Source of the DNA: Chlorogloeopsis fritschii
Lineage (GTDB): Bacteria; Cyanobacteriota; Cyanobacteriia; Cyanobacteriales; Nostocaceae
Reading direction: 5' to 3' (one strand)
Assembly (NCBI RefSeq): GCF_043099315.1
Contig: NZ_CP170746.1
Length of the DNA: 64,000 nucleotides
Translations under genes and position numbers: made by a program
In this document: one piece after another, positions 16,727-25,959 of the stretch
How the letters are laid out: each line of letters starts with the position of its first letter
Position numbering within the stretch: the first letter of the stretch is position 1
Notes under the pieces: generated by a model
The model's input: only the letters and a program-made list of their open reading frames with translations
What the model was told of the DNA's origin: nothing
The model's database searches: none

Positions 16727-17434
16727 CTAAATAACTGGATCTTCAAACTTATAACCCACTCCAATTACAGTTTTAACAAAGGTTGGATTAGCTGAGTCTG
16801 GTTCTATTTTTTTTCTTAGGCGTGCAATGTGGGTATCAACAACCCGCTCATCGCCATAAAAGTTACTGCCCCAAAGCTTGTCAATTAGTTGAGTCCGGTT
16901 CCAAACCCGACCGGGGTAGCTCATAAATGTTGCTAGCAGTTCAAACTCCAAGGTTGTTAGATCCAAAGGAATAGATTGATTGTTACTCAGAATTCGCCTC
17001 GCAGAGCGTTGTTCGAGATTAATGACAAAGTGTTGAGTTTGATAAATCTGACTTTGCTTCCCATGACGTAGTGTCCGTCGTAGGAGCGCTCGCACACGAG
17101 CGACTAATTCTTTTGGGCTGAAGGGTTTGATCACGTAGTCATCTGCTCCAGTAGACAAACCGATGACGCGATCGATTTCCTCACCTTTTGCTGTCAACAT
17201 TAGAATGTAAGGATCTTTAGAGCTTGGTTGCTGTCGAATGCGGGCACAAACTTCCAATCCGTCTAAACACGGAATCATTAGATCCAGAATAATCAAGTCA
17301 GGTGTTTGCTCTTGAAACATCTGAATAGCAGTTGTTCCATCTCGACAATGGCGACAAGAAAAGCCTTCTCTTTCCAAGTACAGTTGAATTAACTGAGCAA
17401 TCTCCAGCTCATCCTCAACAATCAAAATCTCCAT
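16727..17434 (-). CDS. OmpR-family response regulator, partner of the downstream kinase
   Basis: 235 residues from the ATG at 17434 (preceded by TAGGCTA); the GTG/ATG codons further up extend past the normal receiver start MEILIVEDE. Receiver: acidic pair ED, phospho-Asp in LIILDLMIP, Lys in IKPFSP. C-terminal winged helix: LTTLEFELLATFMS, NRTQLIDKLWG, VDTHIARLRKKIE. First gene of a five-gene minus-strand unit RR-HK-PDZ-protease-NarL RR. The 380-bp upstream spacer likely holds its promoter. Confidence 0.93.
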   Translation of the reverse strand: MEILIVEDELEIAQLIQLYLEREGFSCRHCRDGTTAIQMFQEQTPDLIILDLMIPCLDGLEVCARIRQQPSSKDPYILMLTAKGEEIDRVIGLSTGADDYVIKPFSPKELVARVRALLRRTLRHGKQSQIYQTQHFVINLEQRSARRILSNNQSIPLDLTTLEFELLATFMSYPGRVWNRTQLIDKLWGSNFYGDERVVDTHIARLRKKIEPDSANPTFVKTVIGVGYKFEDPVI

Positions 17435-17818
17435 TAGCCTAATGAAAGTTTTTCTGTCGACGATCATACAGTAAAGCACAGATGCTTTGAAGATTTAGCA
17501 AAGAGCACAGGTAGATTTACAAAAAAATTACAACAGCTAAATTGCGGGACAACAAAAAATTATTTAATAGTCAGTACTATTATGGATTTTATGAGGCTAT
17601 ATCAACACTAACACAGTTTGTAATCAACACTAAAAATTTGTAAATTTGTCACATATTCGTCACAGTATTTTCACATTTTTGTAAAAACATAAGTGTAAAT
17701 TCACAGATAATAAAATAACTGAAAATTCCTGCTGTTAGGCTGAGTTAACGTGAATTGTTTAGTCTTCATAAATCTTGGAAATTAAGACGGTACTTCATTA
17801 CAAAATTATTTATTAAAT
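17435..17818. other. Divergent intergenic region, 384 bp
   Basis: AT-rich spacer between the regulator gene (minus) and a glycosyltransferase (plus). Bases 17645-17690 repeat a TCACA(T/G)-type motif three times (GTCACATATTCGTCACAGTATTTTCACA), a possible operator for the divergent promoters. No ORF seen. Confidence 0.45.
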
Positions 17819-18778
17819 ATGGATAAATTAATCACAATTACTATCCCAACATATAACCGTGCTCATTTACTTGATAAACAACTGGCATGGTTAGCTAAAG
17901 CAATCAATGGTTTTGAGTCTGAATGTGAAATCATCATTTCTGATAACTGTTCAACAGATAATACACAAGAAATAATTCAAAAATGGCAGCCAGTTTTCAG
18001 TAATACTAAATTTAAAGCCCATAAAAATAGCGTCAATATAGGCTTAATGGGTAACATAGCTCTTTGTTTGCAATCTGCTACGAGTAAATATGTTTGGACA
18101 GTTGGCGATGACGATCCAATTCAAGAAACAACCCTAGCTTATGTGGTAACAAAATTGAAAGAAAATCCAAGCATAACATTAATGTTTTTGAACTGCTTGG
18201 GTCGCAATAAAAAAACAGATAAAATTGTGGTAAATCGTTGGTTTAATAGCGATAGCGATGAGCCGAAACCAAATGGGAAAGATGAATTTCAACGTCATCT
18301 AACAGAAAGCTTTGGTGGTGTTCTGTTTATGACAGCGACAATATATAAAACAGAACTAGTGCAATGTGCTTTAAAAAAGTGGCCAACTTCCTATACTAAT
18401 TTTGTAGCTCAAGCATATTGGGCTGGATTTTGTGCTGCTCATGGCAGCATACTTGTAACTAGAGACACTTATTTAGAGTGTACTATGTATGCTAGTTCTT
18501 GGGAGGGCGATCCAAAAATAACAGTCATGATGCAATACATTTATATACCTGAACTTTATGATAAATTAATCGAAATTGGATATCCTCAAAGATTTTGCCG
18601 ACAGATGATTGTGCAAAATCTGAGAAGAAAAAGTCATTGGAAAATATTATTAGGCGCTTTAATAAAATGGCCAGTTTTAGTAATTAATATAATTATTCCG
18701 TACCTCACTCTGGTCAGCATATCTATTTGGAAACTAATTTTCTTGCCCAAACAAAGCAAATCAAAATTTGAAAATTGA
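17819..18778 (+). CDS. Family 2 glycosyltransferase
   Basis: 319 residues. GT-A fold: ITIPTYNRAHLLDKQLAWL at the start, EIIISDNCSTDNTQEI, and the DxD-like metal motif in WTVGDDDPIQ. A hydrophobic C-terminal segment (LIKWPVLVINIIIPYLTLV) could anchor it to the membrane. GT2 enzymes of this kind add sugars to exopolysaccharide or glycolipid; donor and acceptor are unknown. No other polysaccharide gene is adjacent. The DNA is more AT-rich than the flanking regulatory genes, which hints at acquisition. Confidence 0.88.
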   Translation: MDKLITITIPTYNRAHLLDKQLAWLAKAINGFESECEIIISDNCSTDNTQEIIQKWQPVFSNTKFKAHKNSVNIGLMGNIALCLQSATSKYVWTVGDDDPIQETTLAYVVTKLKENPSITLMFLNCLGRNKKTDKIVVNRWFNSDSDEPKPNGKDEFQRHLTESFGGVLFMTATIYKTELVQCALKKWPTSYTNFVAQAYWAGFCAAHGSILVTRDTYLECTMYASSWEGDPKITVMMQYIYIPELYDKLIEIGYPQRFCRQMIVQNLRRKSHWKILLGALIKWPVLVINIIIPYLTLVSISIWKLIFLPKQSKSKFEN

Positions 18779-19080
18779 ACACTTGTAAATGCTCGTATAG
18801 CTACCCATACGAGAAATTCTAAACCCAATAATTTTCCTCCTCTGTTTTTGTTACAAAAGCCACAAATTACTTTTGAACCTATGCATCCGTTTGCTAGGAC
18901 TCAAGGCGATCGCATAAAAATCAAAAGTGAAATGGAAAAAGATAGCATCTTTAGTTTTTGATTAAAGAAGTTGACGTCATGTGGAATTAATAGCGTCAAA
19001 GGATGCTAATTTGTGATTTTTCTGGTATGGCTGGGAAATGAGGAAATGCATTAGCACGCTTGAAACAAAAATTTATCACT
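18779..19080. other. Intergenic region with hairpin
   Basis: Contains a 7-bp stem CTCGTAT/ATACGAG at 18792-18813 right after the glycosyltransferase gene, a weak terminator candidate without a T-run. Otherwise no gene seen. Confidence 0.4.
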
Positions 19081-19194
19081 ATGATTGGATTTATGTTTGC
19101 TTTTTTCCTCGCTGCGTTTTTGATCAGCTTACTAACTTTATCTGGTTGGGCTACAATCGCCTACTTATTTCCTACCAAGCATTCTCAAGATTAA
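19081..19194 (+). CDS. Possible 37-aa single-helix membrane peptide
   Basis: ORF too short for usual calling: ATG at 19081, TAA at 19192-19194. The translation is hydrophobic for about 30 residues (MIGFMFAFFLAAFLISLLTL, then SGWATIAYLF) and ends PTKHSQD, as in small thylakoid or plasma-membrane peptides. No clear ribosome binding site and no recognised family, so it may be chance. Confidence 0.35.
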   Translation: MIGFMFAFFLAAFLISLLTLSGWATIAYLFPTKHSQD

Positions 19195-19738
19195 ATTAAT
19201 TTTTACCTTGACTTACAAGCCTAAGTATACTACACAGTTTTTGTTTTCTCAGTATTTGTTTTTCTCACTCATCTAAAGTAGAAAAATCGTATTTGAGTAA
19301 CATTTGTAACAAACATATATATTAATTTTATATTAATTGATTAATTTGATTTTTTAAATTTTATACTTAGACCATAACATGGGAGAATCTTGTTAAGATT
19401 CTTCCAGCATCATAATTGACATTCTGATTCCCATAAATCTTAATTAAGTGAAAGTACTGTTGTAGCGTCCTTACTAATCCTATTAGTATTTATCTCAAAG
19501 AGGTTCAGCTTTAGACAGAGAGTAACATATATGACGTTTATATGTACATTTTCAACCATAATTTGTGTTTGGGCTGGAACACAGAGAGCTTTGTACACTT
19601 GGGATAAAGAATGACTAAAATATGTTGTTGCTCGGCTGCCATGAAGCACACAACTATAGTACTAGCAACTATTGAAGCTTAAAATCAGGTAACATACATA
19701 AGTTCTTTTACTGAAGACCAAAAACTTGAGGAGTGCCT
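19195..19738. other. Intergenic region, 540 bp, no gene accepted
   Basis: Very AT-rich. A perfect small hairpin AGAATCTT-GTT-AAGATTCT lies at 19384-19402. A 69-codon minus-strand ORF at 19440-19649 has no ribosome binding site or family and is not accepted. Confidence 0.45.
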
Positions 19739-20014
19739 ATGAACAAGATACAATTGGCTTTAGTTGTTAGTTATTTAGTCACAACTGGTTACTTTTTTCT
19801 CACTTACTTAAGATTTTCTCTGCGCCATCCCGCTTCTTGTCCAGCAGAAAATTTTCTATCTTTCGTGATGTTTGTAGTGACAACTACTTTATGGCCTTTA
19901 CTGATTCCCATATCTTTAGTACAAACATTTAAACTTAAGGAATTTAAATTCAGTACAGTGGTTCCTGTGCTTGTTGCCATATCTGCGTTTAGTTTTGTAT
20001 TTCACATGGCATAG
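19739..20014 (+). CDS. Small membrane protein, 91 aa
   Basis: Start at the ATG of 19739 because CTTGAGGAG lies at the right distance. Three hydrophobic segments are visible: IQLALVVSYLVTTGYFFLTYL, FLSFVMFVVTTTLWPLLIPI and VVPVLVAISAFSFVFHM (each quoted in part). No charged motif or known domain. Monocistronic, function unknown. Confidence 0.65.
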   Translation: MNKIQLALVVSYLVTTGYFFLTYLRFSLRHPASCPAENFLSFVMFVVTTTLWPLLIPISLVQTFKLKEFKFSTVVPVLVAISAFSFVFHMA

Positions 20015-20151
20015 CTGGATTTACTAGTAGTTCGATACACATACATTAATTTATTGTTGCCCAAGTTAATTAAAATAAGCTTTGCTTGGCATTCAAGCCT
20101 CTCTCAGCATTTTAGAATGCTAAATGATACCAATTACAAAAGAGGTAAGTA

Positions 20152-20916
20152 ATGGGATCTGCTGACATACAGGGAGCATTATGGGGAGCAGCAACTCAAG
20201 ATTAGGCTAATTATCAAGAAGCTACCTCTATTCCACTTTGGCAAGATGTTTTGTATGCTATTCGTGCTGGAGAAGGCATAAAAATTCTCGATGCTGGATG
20301 CGGATCTGGTGGTGCGTGCATTGAAGCAGCCAAGCTTGGATGTGAGTTAACAGGTGTTGATGCTAGCGCATCGCTTTTGGCGATCGCGCGCCAAAGATTA
20401 CCCCAGGCACGCTTTGAATAGGCGGATTTAGAGTCACTCCCCTTCGGTGACGAGGAATTTGACGGTGCGATCGCAGTCAACTCAGTTATGTATGCTAGCG
20501 ATATGGAGCAAGCAATTAAAGAATTGGCAAGAGTAACTCGCTTGCATGGAAGAGTGGCGATCGCTTCTTGGGGTAAACCAGAAGACTGCGAAATGAGAGA
20601 TGTCTTTAGTGCTGTAATCAGTATTTTACCTTCTAAACCGTCGGGTGGCGGCCCTTTTGCACTCTCTGCACCCAGAGTATTGGCAGCACTGATTGAAGGT
20701 TCAGGATTGCGTTTTGTAGAACAGGGTGAAACTCGTTGTGATTTTGGTTACCCTAACATAGATATATGCTGGCGTGCTTTGTCTTCGGCAGGTTCTTTGC
20801 AAGCAGCGATGAATGCGGTTGGAGAAACTGCCGTACGGGAGAAAGTCGAAGATACAGCAAAGAAATACCAGATGCTTCTGGCGCAATTACTTTTCGTAAC
20901 ACCTTTATTTGGGTAG
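20152..20916 (+). pseudogene. SAM-dependent methyltransferase gene with two in-frame TAG codons
   Basis: One uninterrupted reading frame from the ATG at 20152 to the stop at 20914-20916 encodes a class I methyltransferase of about 254 residues, except for TAG at 20203-20205 and at 20419-20421. Around them the protein reads GAATQD*ANYQEAT and QARFE*ADLESLPF. The SAM-binding motif ILDAGCGSGG and the GVDAS acidic loop are intact, as is the C-terminal half starting at ATG 20488. Without frameshifts, the two ambers look like young nonsense mutations (for example TGG to TAG). Amber read-through is an unlikely alternative. A related methyltransferase lies next to it on the other strand. Confidence 0.82.
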
Positions 20917-20936
20917 TGGGGGAGCGTGTCTGATGG

Positions 20937-21566
20937 TTATTTTGGCTGAGGTGTAGCTGTAGCAATCATCATTCCCCATACAATGCCAAATCTGACTTTA
21001 CTCGCACGACGAATTTCAAATCCTGCCGCCGCAAGCAAATTATGGAATTCAGCTTGAGAGTAGCACTGCTTGTAGGCAGGATCGAAAATTTTGAGTAATA
21101 TATCGCAAACCTGACACAAAAAATAATCTCTGCACCAATCCAAGATTACCACGCAACCATCAGGTTTGAGAACTCGTTTCATTTCTGTCAGCGCTGCATC
21201 GGGGGCATCAAAGTAGTGAAAGGCACTGGCAGAGACAATTACATCAAAACTATCATCTGCAAAAGGCAGTTGTAAGACAGAAGCAGTTTGAAAAGAGACG
21301 TTAGTATACTCATGACACTTGTTTTGAGCTATTGCTAACATTTTCTGGGAAATATCCACCCCAACCATATGTTGAGTTGGATTTTCAGCTAGTACAATCT
21401 TTTCAAACTCCCCAGTTCCACAGCCAACATCTAACACAGTTGCTGATGGTGGTATCTGTGCCCAATTTTTGAGGAACAATAGCGTATTTAAAATATACCC
21501 ACTCCAACGGCGATCGTAGACGCTCGCCATCTGGTTATATTGCTGGCTAACTTTAGTTTCCATCAT
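20937..21566 (-). CDS. Class I SAM-dependent methyltransferase (UbiE-like)
   Basis: 209 residues. SAM-binding motif VLDVGCGTGEFE, acidic loop MVGVDISQKML, motif II region DSFDVIVSASAFHYF, and motif III LKPDGCVVILDW. It belongs to the Methyltransf_11 group, acting on small molecules or quinone/lipid precursors; the substrate is unknown. The start (ATG, 21566) lies 2 bp from the ptxD-lysR fossil ORF stop, so it may have been carried by the same deletion-bearing segment. Its C-terminal end is hydrophobic (WGMMIATATPQPK). Confidence 0.88.
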   Translation of the reverse strand: MMETKVSQQYNQMASVYDRRWSGYILNTLLFLKNWAQIPPSATVLDVGCGTGEFEKIVLAENPTQHMVGVDISQKMLAIAQNKCHEYTNVSFQTASVLQLPFADDSFDVIVSASAFHYFDAPDAALTEMKRVLKPDGCVVILDWCRDYFLCQVCDILLKIFDPAYKQCYSQAEFHNLLAAAGFEIRRASKVRFGIVWGMMIATATPQPK

Positions 21567-21568
21567 GA

Positions 21569-22168
21569 TCAGTTTTTCGCTTCATGTAACAACATCTGTG
21601 CAAACCGATGAGATGGATGATTAGCAGATAAACCACTGCGCCAAATGATAAACAGTTCTTTGCATAAAGGCTTGCCATCCACATGAATCGGAATTGCTTG
21701 TAGTATACCTGCTTGAACTTCTTGAGTAACTGATTTTGACAGCACTATTGAAACTCCCAAAGGATAATGATGATATGGTGGCACTATTAATACTAGTTCT
21801 TCACTTTGCCAAAGTTGAACTGTAAAGCCAGGGCGATGATTCCACCATTCCATCAGCGCTAAAGATACCTTTGATAAACCCCAGGCTAGCTCTTGCCCCT
21901 CAGGTAAAGCAACAGGATCGCAGTAGAGCAGTTGCATTTCAAATCCTGACAGGCTTTGGGCAAGTGCTTTTCCCAATACACCCATGCCCACAATTCCCTG
22001 TGTGCGATTTGCCAATCTCATACTGTATAACTGAGGTTGCCAACCAACAAAGCGATTTGTGCGAATCAGGCGATCGCCTTCTAGCATCCGACGTGCTAAT
22101 CCAATTATTAACCCAACTGTGAGTTCAGCCGTAGGGGCAGTGAGCAGGGAAGGTACGATCGTTCTCAA
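21569..22168 (-). pseudogene. Fossil fusion of phosphite dehydrogenase (ptxD-like) and LysR regulator C-terminus
   Basis: 199 codons in one frame that join two unrelated pieces. Residues about 6-105 match the middle of D-2-hydroxyacid-type phosphite dehydrogenase PtxD: LLTAPTAELTVGL, FVGWQPQLYS and the Rossmann motif GIVGMGVLGKAL. The N-terminal catalytic part and everything after the Rossmann half are missing. Residues about 108-199 match the effector-domain end of a LysR-type regulator (GILQAIPIHVDGKPL, FIIWRSGLSANHPSHRFAQM). In phosphite operons ptxD is followed by the LysR gene ptxE, so one internal deletion would create this chimera. It cannot be a working dehydrogenase. Confidence 0.8.
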
Positions 22169-22270
22169 AACTTTAAGTTTAATTAAAAGTATAAAAAAGT
22201 ATATTTAAGCTCAGTATATTAGCGTAAAAAAAGAGCTTATACGCTTAATACATAGTGGAGTGGTTGATAG

Positions 22271-23908
22271 ATGAATATATCTTTTGTTCTAGATGTTGCG
22301 ATCGCCTTAATTTTCATCTATCTAATCTTGAGCTTATTAGCTTCTGAAATTCAAGAGTTGTTAGCTACTGTGTTACAATGGCGGGCGGCTCATCTGAAGA
22401 AGTCGATTGAAATTATGTTGACTGGTGGCGAAGGAACAAAAAACGCTCACCAAGTTAAGGAAATTGTTCAAGAGCTTTACGATAACCCTTTAATCAAAAA
22501 TATCAGTCAAGAATCTAAAGAGGGTGTTGAGGCATGGTTGCGTCACTTAATTCGATCTATTGTCATCTTTGGTAGAAAAAGCCACCAAATTACTCTTAAG
22601 GGCAATGAGCCTTCGTATATGCCCTCCGAAACCTTTGCAACTACCTTGCTAGAGAGACTTAATCTTCCCCAATTAGCTCAGAATATGACAGCTCTCAACC
22701 TCCAGAAAATGATTAAAGAGGAAATCATTCTCAAAATAGAGAGCTATATCAATGATGGAAATCTGCAAATCACTGAGGAAACTCGCTACACCTTAAAAAA
22801 CGAGGCTGAGAGTTTGAAGCAGAGAATTAATAACATTCGTGCGGATTTTTGTAGCTCAAAAGCAACTTTACTGACCAGTGTAAACCGAATCAGGGATGAA
22901 CTCGATTCATTTATTGCCACATCTCAACTGCTGGCACCAAGCTCTGTTCAAAATTACGCCACTTATGAGCAAACAGGCGATCCTGAAGTTCCCATTTTTA
23001 TTACCCAAATCAAATCCCTCAAAAATGCTATTTTCTATCAAGGTAATCCTAGTTACCACAACGATCATTACAACAATACGGATGAGTTGATCCGGCGGTT
23101 GCAGCCCAGTCTTGCCCAAATTCTAGAACTTTTGGTAGGTGAAGTTAAAGATAAAAAGAGCAAAGTGGATCGGATGAGCGAGGCTTACAAATCCTTCAAA
23201 GAGGAATTTTGCAACCTCGACAACAACGATGAAATTTATAAAGCATACCAGGCAATCGAACAAGAAATTATCAAAATTCGCGATCGCCTACCTGATTCTG
23301 TACGAGAGAGCTTTGCGGCTTTGGCAAGACGTGCTCAAGTTAATCTCAAACGTGCTCAAGCTCAGGAACAAGCCATAGCAGAAGAAATTCATCAATTCCA
23401 AACCGAAATTCAAGTTTGGTTTGATCGTTCGATGGAGCGAGCATCGGGTGTTTACAAACGCAATGCCAAAGGAGTTGCTTTTGCGATCGGCTTTTTGCTT
23501 GCCATTATTCTGAACGTAGACACCTTTCATATTGTGAATCGCCTGAGGACAGACTCTGCTCTGCGCGATATGCTGGTCAGAAACGGAGAATTAACTACTC
23601 AAGCCTGCCTTGGCTCATCAACTAATTCAGGTACACTAGAATGTTTCCGACAGGAAGTAAACCAGACAATCCCATTACCAATCGGGCGAGATGAAACTAA
23701 CCTCAGGCAGCAAGCTCAAGAAAGCAAGAATTGGTTGTTCCCACCGATGAGAAGCTTTTTGGGTTGGGTTGTTAGTGGATTGGCGATCGCCATGGGTGCG
23801 CCTTTTTGGTTTGAACTACTCGGCAAGATCATCAATGTTCGCAACTCCGGAAAACCTCCTGCAAAAATCAGCGTTCATCAAAGCCCACAATTACCCACCC
23901 TCCGCTAG
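22271..23908 (+). CDS. Large membrane-anchored helical protein, unknown function
   Basis: 545 residues. A first membrane helix at about 5-28 (FVLDVAIALIFIYLILSLL), a long charged helical middle with coiled-coil character (about 150-400, for example VNLKRAQAQEQAIAEEIHQF), and two helices near the end: VAFAIGFLLAIILNVDTFHI and FLGWVVSGLAIAMGAPFWFE. The segment between the last two helices would be outside the cytosol. No enzymatic motif is recognised. The weak site ATAGTGGAGTGG precedes the ATG. Similar proteins appear to be conserved among cyanobacteria, but the role is unknown. Confidence 0.8.
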   Translation: MNISFVLDVAIALIFIYLILSLLASEIQELLATVLQWRAAHLKKSIEIMLTGGEGTKNAHQVKEIVQELYDNPLIKNISQESKEGVEAWLRHLIRSIVIFGRKSHQITLKGNEPSYMPSETFATTLLERLNLPQLAQNMTALNLQKMIKEEIILKIESYINDGNLQITEETRYTLKNEAESLKQRINNIRADFCSSKATLLTSVNRIRDELDSFIATSQLLAPSSVQNYATYEQTGDPEVPIFITQIKSLKNAIFYQGNPSYHNDHYNNTDELIRRLQPSLAQILELLVGEVKDKKSKVDRMSEAYKSFKEEFCNLDNNDEIYKAYQAIEQEIIKIRDRLPDSVRESFAALARRAQVNLKRAQAQEQAIAEEIHQFQTEIQVWFDRSMERASGVYKRNAKGVAFAIGFLLAIILNVDTFHIVNRLRTDSALRDMLVRNGELTTQACLGSSTNSGTLECFRQEVNQTIPLPIGRDETNLRQQAQESKNWLFPPMRSFLGWVVSGLAIAMGAPFWFELLGKIINVRNSGKPPAKISVHQSPQLPTLR

Positions 23909-24054
23909 AAGCTATTGCTGCTCTTGAATGTGTTGATTTGGATTTTTTGCTATACTCCTATTACAGGATTTATTTTCGGTTGAGAAATTGGTTTTAACAC
24001 TTAAAAGCGTCTCTCCGAATCTAACTCTACATTTTGCTGATTGCGGAGATGACT

Positions 24055-24366
24055 ATGTCGATTTATATCGGTAACTTATCCTATGAGGTTACAGAAGAAG
24101 ACCTTAGGGGGGTTTTTGGCGAGTACGGAAAAGTTAAGAGCGTTCAAGTACCAATGGATAGGGTAACTGGACGTCTACGTGGTTTCGCTTTTGTAGAAAT
24201 GGATACAGAGTCACAAGAAACAGCGGCGATTGAAGCACTGGATGGCGCGGAATGGATGGGACGCAATATGAAGGTTAATAAAGCCAGACCACGCCAGGAT
24301 AGAAATCAAAGAAGTTATTCAGATGGTAACTTTGGTAATAATAACCGCAATAATCGTCGCTATTAA
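24055..24366 (+). CDS. RRM-type RNA-binding protein (cyanobacterial Rbp)
   Basis: 103 residues from the ATG at 24055, chosen because GGAG lies 7 bp upstream. One RRM fold with RNP2 (IYIGNLSY) and RNP1 (LRGFAFVEM), followed by a basic Asn/Arg-rich tail (GNNNRNNRRY) typical of cold-induced Rbp proteins. They bind RNA and may act as chaperones or mRNA-targeting factors. The rpsU gene follows after a terminator, the same arrangement as the rbpA1-rpsU locus in Anabaena. Confidence 0.93.
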   Translation: MSIYIGNLSYEVTEEDLRGVFGEYGKVKSVQVPMDRVTGRLRGFAFVEMDTESQETAAIEALDGAEWMGRNMKVNKARPRQDRNQRSYSDGNFGNNNRNNRRY

Positions 24367-24399
24367 AATTTTTGATAAAAAAATTCACATCTAGAGTCT

Positions 24400-24442
24400 C
24401 CAGCAGCTCACAATAAATCACTTGAGTCTGCTGGAATTTTTT
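24400..24442 (+). terminator. Terminator/attenuator between rbp and rpsU
   Basis: Stem CCAGCAG (24400-24406) pairs with CTGCTGG (24428-24434), followed by AATTTTTTAT. It would end most rbp transcripts and let only part read into rpsU. Confidence 0.75.
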
Positions 24443-24489
24443 ATATACATCAACTTTTCAGTATTCACCCACATCAGGAGTAATAAGTG

Positions 24490-24684
24490 ATGACGCAAGT
24501 AGTGTTGGGAGAAAACGAAGGAATTGAGTCAGCGTTGCGAAGATTTAAGCGCCAAGTTTCTCAAGCAGGTATCTTCCAAGATTTGAGAAAAAATCGTCAT
24601 TTTGAAACTCCATTGCAAAAAGAAAAACGTAAAGCTGTTGCTAGACGCAAGCAACGTTCGAGAAACGGTTCTCGCTACAGATAA
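24490..24684 (+). CDS. rpsU: 30S ribosomal protein S21
   Basis: 64 residues from ATG at 24490 (the adjacent GTG at 24487 is in frame). Typical S21 sequence: TQVVLGENEGIESALRRFKR, then the basic KEKRKAVARRKQR stretch. S21 sits on the platform of the small subunit and helps base-pairing with the Shine-Dalgarno region. AGGAG lies upstream. It forms the conserved rbp-rpsU pair. Confidence 0.95.
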   Translation: MTQVVLGENEGIESALRRFKRQVSQAGIFQDLRKNRHFETPLQKEKRKAVARRKQRSRNGSRYR

Positions 24685-24867
24685 ACATACATAAAGCTCA
24701 TCTACTGTTTGTCTTGGCTTCAATCGGTGCTTTACTACTCATCGATTCGGTAGTAACAAGATTTTCTTTACGGAATCTCAGCAATACAGGATGTATGAAG
24801 GAGTGTGCTCGCAAACTTTTGCTGATACTGTTAATTACTAGGCTCTTGCTGTGCTATTGACGAGAAA

Positions 24868-25593
24868 ATGCTACGACTTTATCATGTTTTACTCGGTGGT
24901 GCTTTACTATTGTTACTACCGTTGGGAATAAAGGTTGTTAGTCCGCGCCTATCTAAAACAAATGGTATGCCACAACAGCCTCAGACTTCTTCTCTCACAC
25001 CAAAATCAAATCAGGGTAATATTTGGAAGAATATTTTGGATCAAACGACTTCTCCTACAGGTTGGCAGGTTGCTGCTTGTGATGGCAATGCACCTTTAAT
25101 GTGTGTATCTGCCAACGGAAGGCGTTTGGGTACGGTGGAGATGAGAGTTTATCCGCTAGACAAACAACAGAATTTTCAAAATCAACTGCGTAAAGCTGGA
25201 ATTGAACCTGATAAGAATGTGGATTATCAAAATCCTCAGTACCAAATTCAGGTATCAACAGCATTGAATGCTTGGGTTAATGACTATTACACATTTTTAG
25301 CAAAAGAACGTCAAGGTAGTTACGGTAATCGCATTGGTTTTTCAACCCATCCCCCGCAAAAAGTTCAGGTTGGTAAGCTTCAAGGATTGAGTTATGGTTT
25401 TACTGGATTGAAGGTACAAGGTGGAGTACAAGAACACCATCTCGGTTATGTTGCCTTTGATGGTAAGAATCTTTATGTGATTAAAACTGCTTTTAATCCA
25501 AGCTTAAAAACAGGCAAGTTCGATAAACTGGAAAATTTGGCGATTTTTGAACCTTATCTGCACGCGATCGCTGCAAATTTGCGATTGCCGTAG
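24868..25593 (+). CDS. Hypothetical membrane-anchored protein, 241 aa
   Basis: N-terminal hydrophobic segment LLGGALLLLLPLGIKVV acts as an uncleaved anchor or signal, followed by a Ser/Pro/Gln-rich linker and a soluble domain (about 55-241). The domain contains two cysteines close together (AACDGNAPLMCV) that could form a disulfide outside the cytosol. No family recognised. It is probably the only gene in its unit, and a hairpin follows at 25680. Confidence 0.7.
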   Translation: MLRLYHVLLGGALLLLLPLGIKVVSPRLSKTNGMPQQPQTSSLTPKSNQGNIWKNILDQTTSPTGWQVAACDGNAPLMCVSANGRRLGTVEMRVYPLDKQQNFQNQLRKAGIEPDKNVDYQNPQYQIQVSTALNAWVNDYYTFLAKERQGSYGNRIGFSTHPPQKVQVGKLQGLSYGFTGLKVQGGVQEHHLGYVAFDGKNLYVIKTAFNPSLKTGKFDKLENLAIFEPYLHAIAANLRLP

Positions 25594-25959
25594 TCAGGTA
25601 TGGTAACCTGACTTCTGAAATGCAATTGTCATAATTTCGTTTAGTTGCATTCGCGAATTATTCAGTTTTTCTCCTGCAATTGCTGGCAGTTATACTTGCT
25701 GCCAGCAACACTGGTGTTTATAGTAAAAGTTATCTATATTACAAAATATGTGATTTATCTCCTATCGAGACCGAGATATTTTATGGTCTTGATAGCGAGT
25801 AAATAGTACATTGAATTCTCAAGTCTTTTTTACGTTAAAATTGCACCCTTGAAAACCTGAGGGCTATAAGCATTTGCAGTAAGGTGTTTCATTCTGAAAT
25901 ATTTTTAAAGATTTATTCAAATTGAAGAACTGCTACTAATATTAAATTTTGGTATAAAA
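25594..25959. other. Intergenic region with terminator-like hairpin
   Basis: Perfect 10-bp stem TTGCTGGCAG/CTGCCAGCAA at 25680-25708, no strong T-run. The rest is AT-rich with no ORF and probably carries the promoter of the next gene. Confidence 0.5.

Noticed and set aside
20152..20916. Amber read-through or pyrrolysine-like recoding
   Set aside because: No other gene in the window shows in-frame TAG and no suppressor tRNA is visible; pseudogene is simpler.
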